From positions 1 through 64,000 of the forward strand of contig JADJYH010000027.1 in the NCBI GenBank assembly GCA_016719855.1: DNA of 64,000 nucleotides, read 5' to 3'. Below, one piece after another: positions 8,760-18,239 of this stretch. A model generated the notes under the pieces. That model did not search any database, was not told where the DNA came from, and saw only the letters and a list, made by a program, of their open reading frames with translations. Source of the DNA: Saprospiraceae bacterium. GTDB taxonomy: Bacteria > Bacteroidota > Bacteroidia > Chitinophagales > Saprospiraceae. Each line of letters starts with the position of its first letter. Positions within the stretch are counted from its first letter, which is position 1. The translations under genes were made by a program, and so were the position numbers.

Positions 8760-10203
8760 ATGAAAATCGAACAAATCTATACCGGCTGCCTCGCACAGGG
8801 CGCCTACTATATCGAAAGCAACGGCGAAGTTGCAGTCATTGACCCACTTCGGGAAGTACAGCCCTACCTCGACCGGGCTGAGCAGGACGGGGCAAAAATC
8901 AAGTACGTGCTGGAAACCCATTTCCACGCCGACTTCGTGTCCGGCCACCTTGACCTCGCTAAAAAAACTGGTGCTACCATCGTTTATGGCCCGAACGCCA
9001 AGACCGGCTTCAAGGCACACATCGCCACCGACGGCGAGGTGCTGAAACTGGGCAACATCTCCATCAAAGTGCTGCACACCCCCGGCCACACCATGGAAAG
9101 CACTTGCTACCTGCTATCCGATGAAAACGGCAAGGAAAACGCCATCTTTACTGGCGACACCTTGTTCATTGGCGACGTGGGGCGGCCCGACTTGGCACAA
9201 AAATCCGACCTGACCATGGCCGACCTTGCTGGCCACCTCTACGACAGCTTGCGTAACAAGGTGATGAGCCTGCCCAACGAGGTGACGGTTTACCCGGCGC
9301 ACGGCGCAGGTTCTGCCTGCGGCAAAAACATGTCGAAGGAAACCGTCTCAACCATCGGTGCCCAGAAGGCAACCAACTACGCCCTCCGCGCCGATATGAC
9401 AAAGGCCGAGTTCGTTCACGAAGTAACGGACGGCTTGTTGGCTCCGCCAAAATATTTCCCCGAAAACGTCCGCCTGAACAAGGAAGGCTACGCCAGCTTC
9501 GACGATGTGATGAAGCGGAGCGCACAGGCGCTGTCGCCGAGGGCATTTGAGGAGGCCGTGAACGCCACAGGTGCACTGATGCTCGACGTGCGCCAGGAGA
9601 GCGATTTTCACAAAGCGTTTTATACCAAATTCAATATTCATCGGCCTTGGCGGGCAGTTTGCACCGTGGGTAGGCGCCCTTGTTGCCGACGTGAGCCAGC
9701 CGCTCGCCCTCATCGTTCCGGAGGGTCAGGCTGAAGAAGCCATCACCCGCCTCAGCCGCGTTGGTTTTGACAACGTGGTAGGTTACCTAGCCGGTGGCAT
9801 CGAAGCTTGGAAAAAGGCTGGCATGGAATTGGACAACTTTGATTCCATCACTGCCGATGAACTGGCAGAAAATTTGAAAGAATACGGCCCCGACAATATG
9901 CTAGACGTGCGCAAACCGAGCGAATTCGCCGCTGAGCACGTCAAAGATGTGGAGAGCATACCCCTCGACTTTATCAACGAGTACATGGGGGACCTCGACC
10001 GTCGGAAAAAATATTTCGTACATTGCGCGGGCGGCTACCGTTCCATGATTGCAGCTTCGATATTGAAATCAAGGGGCTTCGAAAACATCGTGGATGTGAA
10101 AGGTGGCTTCAAGGCCATCCAAGAATCGGGCAAGTTTGAAACAACGGACTACGTTTGCCCAAACACTTTGAAGCGGCAGAAAGCAAAAGAAGTAAGTGCG
10201 TGA
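8760..10203 (+). CDS. Metallo-beta-lactamase / double rhodanese, persulfide dioxygenase-like (frameshift)
   Basis: An MBL fold with the metal motif THFHADFVSGH near residue 57 and the GDTLFIGDVGRPDL segment of ETHE1-like persulfide dioxygenases, then two rhodanese domains. The first rhodanese lacks a catalytic Cys (LDVRQESDF, later VGYLAGGIEAW). The second keeps it in VHCAGGYRSM. One surplus T in the T4 run at 9618-9621 breaks the frame. Removing it gives about 480 residues, the usual length. The ATG at 8760 is used; a TTG lies nine bases upstream. Expected role is oxidation of glutathione or other persulfides to sulfite. A UUCG-loop terminator follows. Confidence 0.85.
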
Positions 10204-10310
10204 ACCAATCTTAGTTTGAGCTGTTCTACTAACGACTGGAAAAAAAAATTAGGCTTCGTTTGGTTGGTAATTTTTTTTTCAACACTTTTGCCGCTACATT
10301 TGATTGTTAC

Positions 10311-10328
10311 TTGAGCCAGCTGGCTCAA
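10311..10328. promoter_or_regulatory. 18-bp perfect palindrome
   Basis: TTGAGCCAG/CTGGCTCAA lies 108 bp after the MBL-rhodanese stop. The half TTGAGCCAGC also occurs at 3214-3223 inside the redox-operon inverted repeat. It could be an operator or part of a hairpin. No function is shown. Confidence 0.4.
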
Positions 10329-10368
10329 TCAAAATAAATTGTTTTCATTTGGTTTTTTAGGGTTATTC

Positions 10369-10398
10369 AGGGTAGCTTCGGCTACCCTTTTTTTTTTT
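10369..10398 (+). terminator. Rho-independent terminator after the MBL-rhodanese gene
   Basis: An 8-bp stem AGGGTAGC/GCTACCCT closes on a UUCG tetraloop (10377-10380) and is followed by a run of eleven T. Confidence 0.9.
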
Positions 10399-10489
10399 GC
10401 CATTTTTTCCAAAGTGAAGTTTGTCTCCATCCAGGTCTTGCCTTCCCGCTGTTTTCGCACCTTCATGATTTTTGAAAAAAATAGTGCCC

Positions 10490-10819
10490 ATGTTAAACTT
10501 TTTCAAGTCCCTGTTTAAAAACGATGCCTACGAAAACCTTCAGGCTGCCGAATTTTTGGCCAAAGCCAAAACCACTCCCGATGCCGTACTGCTCGACGTG
10601 CGCACCCCCGGTGAGGTAGCTGCTGGCAAGCTGCAAGGAGCAAAAGACATTGATTTCCAGGGCCACAACTTCACTAAAGCCATTGGAAAGATCGACAAGG
10701 ACAAAACCTATTTCGTCTATTGCCGGAGCGGGGTCAGAAGCGCCAATGCCTGCCGCAAGATGCACGAGATGGGCTTCACTAAATTGTTCAACTTGTCGGG
10801 TGGTTACCTATCTGTTTGA
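10490..10819 (+). CDS. Cytoplasmic single-domain rhodanese
   Basis: 109 residues from the ATG at 10490; an upstream TTG at 10472 is less likely. The domain has LLDVRTPGEV, then YCRSGVRSANAC with the catalytic Cys, and ends GGYLSV. No signal peptide is present, so unlike the lipoprotein rhodanese upstream it would work in the cytoplasm. It closes the sulfur block and is followed within 10 bp by a strong terminator. Confidence 0.85.
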   Translation: MLNFFKSLFKNDAYENLQAAEFLAKAKTTPDAVLLDVRTPGEVAAGKLQGAKDIDFQGHNFTKAIGKIDKDKTYFVYCRSGVRSANACRKMHEMGFTKLFNLSGGYLSV

Positions 10820-10827
10820 CAAAAAAA

Positions 10828-10864
10828 AGATGAGCCGGAAGCAATTGCCCCGGCTCATCTTTTT
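10828..10864 (+). terminator. Rho-independent terminator after the rhodanese gene
   Basis: 11-bp perfect stem AGATGAGCCGG (10828-10838) / CCGGCTCATCT (10850-10860) with T5 behind and an A run in front, so it can work in both directions. The convergent PorE-like gene ends 70 bp to the right. Confidence 0.9.
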
Positions 10865-10934
10865 GAAATCAATGTCCCGTCCTGAAATAGCGTTACACAA
10901 AAAAGTAACGAAATGGACAAAGCCTTAGAACTCA

Positions 10935-12986
10935 CTATTTAATCGTTTCCCCACGCACCCCATCCTTGTATTCCACGATGAAGGCATCGCTGAAATCCTT
11001 CAAAGCGCGAACAGAAGGCAGGTCGGCCTGCGCCTCTTCGAGCGTGGCGTAGTCGGCCAACATGACTCGGTAGAGCTTGCGGTCAGTGAAAAACTCCTTG
11101 TCAATGCGTCGCATGTTTTTCACGTTGGCAAAACGGGAATGTCCCATGTCCACGCTTTTCAGGGCGATGATCTGGATTTTGTAGTAAGTACCAGTCGTGA
11201 TAGGCGCTGCTTTGGTAGCCTTGTTCTTTGTGGTGGTCACTACTTCTTTTTTGGGAGCTTCCGGCTTCACGGTTTCTTTCTTCGGTGTCTCCTTTTTTGT
11301 CACCTCTTCTTTGACGGGTTCCTTAACCGTTTCTTTTTCGGCCAATTTTTTCACGTCCTCCTTCATCGAGCTGTCCTCATCGCCGCCACCGACACCATAA
11401 GGCTCCATGTAGAGCGGCGCCCCGAAGTCAGTGTAGTTGTTGTAGTCGTTGCTGTCAAAGTCGTAGGATGCTGCGAAGAAGCCGTCCTTCGTGGCTTCAA
11501 GCGAGTATTTGCGGGAAGGCTCCACGGGGAAGTCGTAATGCCCATTGGTGGAGACTACTTTTTTCAAAAAGCGGCGCTGGCCCTTCTCGTCAATTTCGTA
11601 GATGGTCACTTCCACGTCTTCGAGCATCTCGCGGCTGGCCTTGCTGAACACCTCGCCACGGGCAGCGTACTGCACCACGGGCGTTTCATAAGTAAACCCG
11701 AAAATGTCCTCGTCGGTGGTGTTCACCTTCTCCATGCCGTAGCTTCGGTTGGAGACGATGAAGCCGCCTTTGCCGGAAGGCGTTTTTACAAAGGAAAAAT
11801 CATCGGCGGGCGAGTTGAGCGGCGTGCCGATGTTCTCGGCGGTCTGCCATTGCGATTTTGCACCTTTTGTCTTGAAAATATCGAAACCGCCTACCGAAAT
11901 AGCGCCGTTGGAAGCGAAGTATAAGTTGCCTTCGATTTTGTCATAAAACGGCGTGATTTCATCGCCCTTGGTGTTGATGCGGGAGCCAGCGTTGATGGGC
12001 AGGGTGAAGTCGTTGGCGTTGCTGCTGATTTCACGGGTGGTGTACCAGATGTCCATGCCGCCCATGCCGCCATTGCGATTGGAGGCAAAGTAGAGTATCT
12101 CGGTGTTATCGACCTGCACCACGTTCGGTTGGGTGGTGGACACGTTCTGCTCGTTGATGTAGTCGGGCAGGCGCTCTGGTGAAGTCCAGGTCTTGCCCAC
12201 CCGGCGAGTCACGTAGATTTCGCAGTGGGTGGTCAGGCCGCCCCATTTTTCCTCCGATTTGCAGATGGTAAAATAGAATCGGGAGTTGTCCGGCGTGAGC
12301 GAGCCGTTGCAAAAGTGGTCGCCTTCGATGGCTGGGAAGTTGTCAATTGGCTGCGCCTTGCCCCAGTCGCCACCACCGGATCGGATGGTGCGGTAGATTT
12401 CCGCCCGCTTGGCCATGGTGGAAGAGAAGTAGAGCGCCTCGTCACTGAACGGGATAGGGCCGAACTCCGTCTCCGGTGTGTTGATATTTGCATTGAGGTG
12501 CTTGAGCATGATGTTGGGGTCGTCGCCCTTCATGGTATACTGGGCGGCCAGTTCGCAGCCCCGCAGTTCGGTCTGAACGATTTGTGACACAGCCGTTTTG
12601 TCGGTGCCATTGTAGTTGCCGAGGAACTTGACCAGCTCGCTGCTGGCAGCCTCGTGCTCGCCGTTCTGCTTGAGGCAGCGGGCATAGCGCAGGCCGATGA
12701 GCGGGTAGGCGGTGTTGTCGTCCTTCACATTTTTCCAGACCTCGGCAGCGTTGCGGTAGTCACGGATAGTGTAGAAGCAGTCGCCCGCTTTGTAGGCCAG
12801 TTCCTTTTTCTTCGTCTTTTGCTTGAAGGCGGCCCGATAGTGCTCGCCTGCATCGGCGTACTGGGCTTTGGCGTAAAGTTCGTCGGCGAGCTTCACGTGT
12901 TTTTTCCAGCTTAGTTTGTCTTGTGCCTGCATGTTGAATGCCAGCAGCAGAATTGCGAAAATGGACAAGAGGATGGGATTCTTCAT
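10935..12986 (-). CDS. PorE-like envelope protein: TPR, PD40 propeller, CRD-like domain, SPOR domain
   Basis: 683 residues from the ATG at 12986, where a clean signal peptide begins (MKNPILLSIFAILLLAFNMQAQ). Order: TPR-like helices (about 25-130), PD40/WD40-like beta-propeller blades (about 165-430, with DNSRFYFTI, ILYFASNRNGGMGGMDIW and LYFASNG), a carboxypeptidase-regulatory-like beta domain (about 445-520), a Lys/Glu/Pro-rich linker, and a C-terminal SPOR domain (about 605-680). The order matches PorE of the T9SS except that the usual OmpA-C peptidoglycan-binding domain is replaced by SPOR. The PorE assignment is by architecture. The frame continues without a stop from purN upstream, probably because of an indel. 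Confidence 0.7.
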   Translation of the reverse strand: MKNPILLSIFAILLLAFNMQAQDKLSWKKHVKLADELYAKAQYADAGEHYRAAFKQKTKKKELAYKAGDCFYTIRDYRNAAEVWKNVKDDNTAYPLIGLRYARCLKQNGEHEAASSELVKFLGNYNGTDKTAVSQIVQTELRGCELAAQYTMKGDDPNIMLKHLNANINTPETEFGPIPFSDEALYFSSTMAKRAEIYRTIRSGGGDWGKAQPIDNFPAIEGDHFCNGSLTPDNSRFYFTICKSEEKWGGLTTHCEIYVTRRVGKTWTSPERLPDYINEQNVSTTQPNVVQVDNTEILYFASNRNGGMGGMDIWYTTREISSNANDFTLPINAGSRINTKGDEITPFYDKIEGNLYFASNGAISVGGFDIFKTKGAKSQWQTAENIGTPLNSPADDFSFVKTPSGKGGFIVSNRSYGMEKVNTTDEDIFGFTYETPVVQYAARGEVFSKASREMLEDVEVTIYEIDEKGQRRFLKKVVSTNGHYDFPVEPSRKYSLEATKDGFFAASYDFDSNDYNNYTDFGAPLYMEPYGVGGGDEDSSMKEDVKKLAEKETVKEPVKEEVTKKETPKKETVKPEAPKKEVVTTTKNKATKAAPITTGTYYKIQIIALKSVDMGHSRFANVKNMRRIDKEFFTDRKLYRVMLADYATLEEAQADLPSVRALKDFSDAFIVEYKDGVRGETIK

Positions 12987-13021
12987 GATTGTTGTTTTGG
13001 AAATACTAAAATGCTTATTGA

Positions 13022-13670
13022 TTAAATGCAGATGGGCAACCTGTTGTTTTCGATTTTTGCCAAAAAACAGGTTGTCATCAGGTTTTTCAAAATCGCCGAG
13101 CAGGAGCTTTTCAATGACTTCGGGGAAGTGCCGGTGCTCCAGCCGGTGGATGTTTTGGGCGATGTCTTCGGGCGAGTCCTCAGGTTTAACAGGGCATTTG
13201 GCCTGAAAAATGATGTCGCCGTCGTCGTACGCTTCGTTGACGAAGTGGATGGTAATGCCAGTTTCCGTTTCACCAGCTTTCTTCACTGCTTCGTGTATCC
13301 GCATCCCATACATCCCCTTGCCACCGTACTTTGGCAGCAATGCCGGGTGGATGTTAACCATGCGTTTTTCAAAGGCTCGCACCAGGTACGTTGGCACCAA
13401 CCACAAAAAACCCGCCAATACCACAAAACCGATAGAATATTTATTAAAAATTTTCAAAATATCTTTGGTTTGGTAAAAATAGGGTCGGTCAATGACCAAG
13501 GTTGGGATGCCATTGGCTCGAGCCATGTCCAAAACAGGCGCATCCGCCTTGTTTGAAACAATAAGGCTTACGTTAATATTGCGGTTATGTTTGAAGTGTT
13601 CGACGATTTTTTTAGCATTGGACCCTGTGCCAGAGGCGAAAATGGCGATATGGTGTTGCATGGACGACAA
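13022..13670 (-). CDS. purN: Phosphoribosylglycinamide formyltransferase
   Basis: Third step of de novo purine synthesis: formyl transfer from 10-formyl-THF to GAR. The N-terminal ASGTGSNAKKI and the catalytic segment VNIHPALLP, followed by HFVNEAYDDGDI, identify PurN. As read, the frame runs on through the intergenic bases into the next gene (911 codons in total). Removing one A from the A5 run near 13054 gives an independent stop at 13022, about 36 bp before the next ATG, and a normal length of about 215 residues. purH lies far away at 43.8 kb. Confidence 0.85.
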
Positions 13671-13752
13671 ATAGTAATCCCTCGCGCCTTTGAAAATTAG
13701 CGCTCTGGGAATTTTTTATGTTTTGGATTGAATTTGATTTCAAAAAACGGGC

Positions 13753-13760
13753 TATCTTTG
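13753..13760 (+). promoter_or_regulatory. Bacteroidota -7 box (TATCTTTG)
   Basis: Matches TAnnTTTG, with a TTTG element at 13733-13736 at 16 nt spacing. It could serve pepA as a distal promoter in the 341-bp gap 13671-14011. Confidence 0.4.
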
Positions 13761-13837
13761 GATGTATCGCCCTGCGTGCTTCTGCCTTCGGAAAAGACAT
13801 AATTTTCGACAAATTTTCACAACATCTATCTGGAAAC

Positions 13838-13845
13838 TATCTTTG
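13838..13845 (+). promoter_or_regulatory. Bacteroidota -7 box (TATCTTTG followed by CGCAC)
   Basis: Matches TAnnTTTG, 167 bp before the pepA ATG. The bases behind it (TTTGCGCAC) recur at the aspS and purH -7 boxes. Confidence 0.45.
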
Positions 13846-14011
13846 CGCACCAAACTAGAACATGGGTTTGTTTTTTCGCAAAATACATTGATTATCAAAT
13901 TTTTATAAAAAGACAAGGCTTTATAAAAAATTGAAACAAGGCGATTTTCGAACCGTAATGGACAGATTAGCAGCACAGGCTATCGCCCCAGGCCGCTGAA
14001 AAAATAACGCC

Positions 14012-15382
14012 ATGCAATTTACGCTTAGCCATCAGGCACCCATTTCAACAGATGCACTCATCGTTCCCGTTGCCCAGGGAACGAACTTGGATGCCATTTT
14101 TTCACTGGTTGCTGAGAAAACCGGAGTGCCAGCTGACCTGATTAAAGGCGATTTCAAGGCCGGAGCCAAAGAAATACACACGCTTTATTTCAACGAAAAC
14201 CAACAGAGCAAGCGCATTTTCCTGCTCGGCCTCGGCGAAGCGCCCCGCACCATTGATGTGCTAAATGCTTTCCGTTCTTTAGTCTTTAAGCGCAAAGCTA
14301 ATTTGCCAACCAATCTCAGCGTTAGTTTTTTGCACAAAAATGCCCCCGACAACCCTGCTCCTTGGGTCGAAGCCAGCGTGAACGGCCTCCTCCTCGGCGG
14401 CTACGATATCGGCCTCTACAAAACTGACAAGAAGCCAGAAGATGCCGCTCCCGACTTCAACATCGAGATTGCGGTGAGCGAGGAACACCTCGCCGCTGCC
14501 AGTGAAGCACTTAAGCGTGGTCAAGCATTTGAAAAAATACACGGACTGGGTCTTCACGCACTTATCGCCGTGAGCCGAGGCAGCGAAAACCCACCCGCAT
14601 TCATCGTGATGGAATACAAACCAAAATCCGACCAACCGCTGAAAAAGATTGGACTGGTCGGCAAAGGTGTCACCTTCGATACCGGAGGGCTTTCCATCAA
14701 GCCGTCCACCAACATGCACCTCATGAAGTCGGACATGGGCGGTGCCGCAGCCGTTTTGGGCACCATCGAGGTGGCCGCCAAGCTTCAACTGCCGCTGCAC
14801 ATCATCGGCGTAATACCCGCCACCGAAAATTCCGTGGACGCATTGTCCACCAAGCCAGGCGACGTCATCGGCTCGTACCAGGGCAAGACCATCGAGGTCA
14901 TTGACACCGATGCCGAGGGCAGGCTCATCCTCGCCGACGGCCTCACCTACGCCGTGCGCAACTTTGCCCCCGACGTGCTGATTGACCTCGCCACGCTCAC
15001 CGGCTCCTGCATCCGCACGTTGGGCACCTACGCTGGCGGGCTTTTCTCCAACAACGACGCCCTCGTGGGCCAACTCAACGAGGCTGGCGAGCGCACCGGC
15101 GAGCGACTTTGGCGACTGCCCCTCTGGGACGATTACAACAAGGAGCTGAAATCTGACGTGGCCGACCTGAAAAACTTCAGCGGCAATCCCGCTGCTGGTG
15201 CCATCACCGCTGCCAAGTTCCTCGAAGCATTCATCGAAAAGCACCCGGCCTGGGCGCACATGGACATTGCCGGCATGGCCATTGCTGATTCCGAGTTTTC
15301 TTCGCAAAAAAGCGCTACTGGCTTCGGCATACGGTTGCTGATTGACTACATGCAGTCGCTCATCAATGATGCGAAGGCTTGA
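14012..15382 (+). CDS. pepA: Leucyl aminopeptidase, M17 family
   Basis: 456 residues; a cytosolic dinuclear-metal aminopeptidase that trims N-terminal residues. The catalytic domain starts near residue 205 (GLVGKGVTFDTGGLSIK, with Lys and Asp ligands) and contains DTDAEGRLILADGL (the family's NTDAEGRL signature, with Asn to Asp) and the LTGSC segment. The N-terminal macro-like domain is present. Length and frame are intact. The hpt gene follows about 100 bp downstream. Confidence 0.92.
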   Translation: MQFTLSHQAPISTDALIVPVAQGTNLDAIFSLVAEKTGVPADLIKGDFKAGAKEIHTLYFNENQQSKRIFLLGLGEAPRTIDVLNAFRSLVFKRKANLPTNLSVSFLHKNAPDNPAPWVEASVNGLLLGGYDIGLYKTDKKPEDAAPDFNIEIAVSEEHLAAASEALKRGQAFEKIHGLGLHALIAVSRGSENPPAFIVMEYKPKSDQPLKKIGLVGKGVTFDTGGLSIKPSTNMHLMKSDMGGAAAVLGTIEVAAKLQLPLHIIGVIPATENSVDALSTKPGDVIGSYQGKTIEVIDTDAEGRLILADGLTYAVRNFAPDVLIDLATLTGSCIRTLGTYAGGLFSNNDALVGQLNEAGERTGERLWRLPLWDDYNKELKSDVADLKNFSGNPAAGAITAAKFLEAFIEKHPAWAHMDIAGMAIADSEFSSQKSATGFGIRLLIDYMQSLINDAKA

Positions 15383-15488
15383 TTTTCTTACCGCCTTATT
15401 TCTTTGTGAAAATTCTGAAATAGCTTTCCTTCGCCTGTGGTCGCCCAATTATTGGGCTGACCGAATATTTTTAAACACAAGTGCTGCC

Positions 15489-16031
15489 ATGGAAAACATC
15501 ACCGCACACGACCTGACCTTCGAACCGTTCATTGGCGAGGCTGAAATAGCAGCTAAGGTCGAAGCGCTCGGCAGCCAAATCCGGCAGCAGTTCGAGGGCA
15601 AGCGCCCTTTGTTTGTCGGGGTGCTGAACGGGGCTTTCATCTTCGCCGCTGACCTCGTGCGGGCCTGCGGCATCGAGTGCGAGATAGCTTTCGTGCGGCT
15701 GGCCTCCTATGAGGGCCTGTCTTCCAAGGGCAAGATTTCTACCGTGCTGGGGCTCGATTTTGAGGTAAAAAACCGACACATCATCGTCGTCGAGGACATC
15801 GTGGACTCTGGTCGTACGCTGCACCATTTTATGGCCGATTTGCAAAAACTGGAACCCGCCTCCGCATCGTTGGCCGTGCTGCTCTTCAAGCCGGAAGCGC
15901 TCCAGAATCCCATCAAAATTGACTATCTCGGCTTCGAAATCCCAGATAAATTCGTGGTCGGCTACGGACTGGACTACAATGGCCTATGCCGTGAACTCCC
16001 AGGCATTTATCAACTATCGCATAATGGTTGA
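15489..16031 (+). CDS. hpt: Hypoxanthine phosphoribosyltransferase
   Basis: 180 residues from the ATG at 15489. Purine salvage: hypoxanthine (and guanine) plus PRPP to the nucleotide. The PRPP loop VVEDIVDSGRTL is near residue 100, the GAFIF segment near residue 45, and the C-terminal hood DKFVVGYGLDYNGLCRELP is typical. The end overlaps the convergent tyrosine phosphatase gene by 22 bp. Confidence 0.92.
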   Translation: MENITAHDLTFEPFIGEAEIAAKVEALGSQIRQQFEGKRPLFVGVLNGAFIFAADLVRACGIECEIAFVRLASYEGLSSKGKISTVLGLDFEVKNRHIIVVEDIVDSGRTLHHFMADLQKLEPASASLAVLLFKPEALQNPIKIDYLGFEIPDKFVVGYGLDYNGLCRELPGIYQLSHNG

Positions 16032-16510
16032 GAGGTGTTGAGGATGGTTTGACTCGTCCTAAAAAATCTTTCCACCACCTGCCTACAAGCCTCCTCCAGC
16101 ATTCCAAACACTTTTTCAAACCCCTCATCATCCCAGTAAGGATCCGGCACGGCCTGGTTCCTGCCGGGCGAAGCAAAATTCATGATGAGTTGCACTTTTT
16201 CTTCCTGTTCCTTGGTGGTGGCGAGGCGCAGGATGTCCCGGTAGTTTTGGCTGTCCATGGCCAGCACGAGGTCGAAGCGGTCGAGGTCGTGGGGCTTCAG
16301 TTGGCGGGCACGCTGGTTGGTGATGTCAATACCGAACTGGCGGGCCGTGGCGATGGAGCGACGGTCGGGCAGCTCGCCGACGTGCCAAGCGCCTGTGCCT
16401 GCAGAGTCCACCTGCCAGTCGAGGCCGTGCTCGCTGATTTTGCGCTGCATGATGCCCTCGGCGAGCGGCGAGCGGCAAATATTGCCAAGGCAGACCATCA
16501 AGATTTTCAT
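16010..16510 (-). CDS. Low-molecular-weight protein-tyrosine phosphatase
   Basis: 166 residues from the ATG at 16510. The P-loop CLGNICRS (Cys7, Arg13) stands at the N-terminus and the general-acid segment DPYWDD is in the C-terminal third. It dephosphorylates tyrosine-phosphorylated proteins, often kinases of polysaccharide export in bacteria. No such kinase is nearby. It is convergent with hpt, with a 22-bp overlap. Confidence 0.9.
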   Translation of the reverse strand: MKILMVCLGNICRSPLAEGIMQRKISEHGLDWQVDSAGTGAWHVGELPDRRSIATARQFGIDITNQRARQLKPHDLDRFDLVLAMDSQNYRDILRLATTKEQEEKVQLIMNFASPGRNQAVPDPYWDDEGFEKVFGMLEEACRQVVERFFRTSQTILNTSQPLCDS

Positions 16511-16544
16511 GTTCAAAAAAGCTATTTGAAAGAAGCCAAACGAC

Positions 16545-17002
16545 TCAAATCCGCAACTGGAAAAGGTTCTGCTGTGTGATGAACAACCGTTCCACAGAGT
16601 CCATTTCAAACCTCACCAATTCAAAAAACGTGCAACAATCTTCGCTGACTTTTCTCGTCTCGTAGATAAACGGCAATGTCGTCGAAGGGTTTAGCCGCAG
16701 CTCGTAACTTGCCTTTTCGGGGCCTGTCTCCCAGCCGATTTCTTGGTCAGTGAAAAAATAGGCTGTGCTGTCGGTCGAAAATTGGAGTTCGTGTTTCTTG
16801 TTGCCAGCGATGGAGAAAACCGAAATTTCGTCGGCTTGAAAAGTACCGTTGGCCACCAAATCTTCTCCGCTATCTTTGTTCAGCAACTGAAACCTGAACT
16901 TGTTTGGTGGTGTGAAACATTTAATATCATCATATTTGCCACATTGGAAATTCAACAGGAGCAGGCTGGCAAAAATTGTGAGGAGTAGCGCATTTTTTTC
17001 AT
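16545..17002 (-). CDS. Hypothetical lipoprotein, frameshift in the signal peptide
   Basis: The body (about 136 residues, beginning NFQCGKYDD) has no start codon of its own other than TTG. If the A7 run just after the ATG (16993-16999 on the plus strand) is read as A8, the frame gives MKKNALLLTIFASLLLLNFQC, a lipoprotein signal with the Cys at the right place. The mature part is beta-rich with two adjacent cysteines (EDCCTFFE) and no family I recognise. It starts 13 bp from the divergent lipid kinase gene. Confidence 0.6.
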
Positions 17003-17014
17003 CGAAAGCATTTT

Positions 17015-18118
17015 ATGAAGGTGAAAAATCAAGGCAAAAATAGCCAACCAAACTGGCGTTTCATCGTCAACCCCGTGGGCGGTGGCGGTACTGTGCACAA
17101 GCGCTGGCCCGAAATCGAGGCGCTGCTCCGAGCTTCGGGAATCGCCTTCGACGCCGTTTTCACCGAGCGCAGGTTCCATGCTGCCGAGCTTGCCGAGCGG
17201 GCCATTGCCGAAGGCCGCCGCCATTTGGTGGCCGTGGGTGGCGACGGCACGGCGCACGAGGTAGTCAACGGTATCATGCGCCAAACTGCCTGCCCGCCGG
17301 AGGAGGTCACCTTCACGCTGATGCCCGTCGGCACCGGCAACGACTGGGTAAAAACGCACCGCATCCCGAAAAATGCCAAGCACTGGGTCGAGTTTTTGAA
17401 AAACGGTAAAACGACCTTTCAAGACGTTGGTTGGCTGACCTACCACGACGGCGCCGTCGAGCAAAAACGCTACTTCATCAACGTAGCAGGCCTGTCTTAC
17501 GATGCCTACGTGGCCAAGCGGGCGGAGGCTTACAAGACGCAGGTTTCGAGCGCCATCTTCTATTTGTTCCTGATTTTCCGCTGCCTGTTCGAGTTCCGTG
17601 TGCCACGCATCCGGGTCAGCTTCGACGGGCGGGTGGTCGAGAAGCTGCTCTACACCATCAACATCGGCATCTGCCGCTACTCCGGCGGCGGCTTGCAACT
17701 CGTGCCACAGGCCATTCCCGACGACGGCAAGCTGGCGCTGACCCTCGCTGGGCACATCTCCAAGCTCGGTGTGCTGCTCATCACGCCGTTTTTTATTCGG
17801 AAAAATAGGCTGGCACCCAAAGGTTTCTATGTTCCAGGCAGAAGATATTTTAGTGGAAACGGCTGACAATCAACCCGTTCTGGTAGAGGCGGATGGAGAG
17901 TTTTGGGAGAAGGGCCTGTCCAGTTGGGCATTTTGAAAAAGGCATTGAAGATCTCGTTCCTCAAACTTGGCTTCCCCACTTCACCCCCTCCTCAATCGCC
18001 CGCTTCGCATCCACTTCGCTGCCACGTTAGCTCCGCCGATGAGGGTCGTAGCCATGCCTTTGACACAAGTGCATCGTACAAGTTTGCACGGGGTTTTGGT
18101 AGGCAGTTCCTGGGGTAG
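17015..18118 (+). CDS. Diacylglycerol/lipid kinase (YegS/DgkB-like), two frameshifts near the C-terminus
   Basis: The catalytic domain has VNPVGGGG near residue 18, VAVGGDGTAHEVVNG near residue 75 and the MPVGTGNDW loop near residue 107, so it is a DAGK-catalytic-domain lipid kinase. The frame breaks twice: a surplus T in T6 near 17790, and a missing T in T4 near 17897. Repair gives a normal C-terminus (GKIGWHPKVSMFQAEDI, later LVEADGEFLGEGPVQLG). The last frame then runs to a stop at 18118 through a fragment homologous to the FadH-like gene, so the natural stop (expected near 17955) may also be lost. Confidence 0.8.
17984..18112 (-). pseudogene. Remnant of the 3' end of a FadH-like gene
   Basis: This stretch aligns over about 120 bp with 19144-19262, the C-terminal coding end of the intact FadH-like gene, at roughly 75-80% identity by eye. 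CCTCCTCAATCGCCCGCTTC is identical in both. Nothing else of the gene is next to it. It is a duplicated or leftover fragment of a second, diverged paralog. Confidence 0.65.
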
Positions 18119-18239
18119 GAATTTACAGTTTGGAGTCACCAAATAAAATGGTGCCTCGTCATTTTTGGTAAGCCATCATTGAGACTTTTCTCATCCCACA
18201 CCAGCACCATTTGTCATTGCCTCAGCATTTTTCAACTTT

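Noticed and set aside
13752..13976. Possible 74-residue minus-strand protein
   Set aside because: AT-rich intergenic sequence containing plus-strand promoter boxes; no protein features.
14279..15448. A 389-codon frame antisense to pepA
   Set aside because: Shadow frame caused by G+C-rich third positions; no start region or family.
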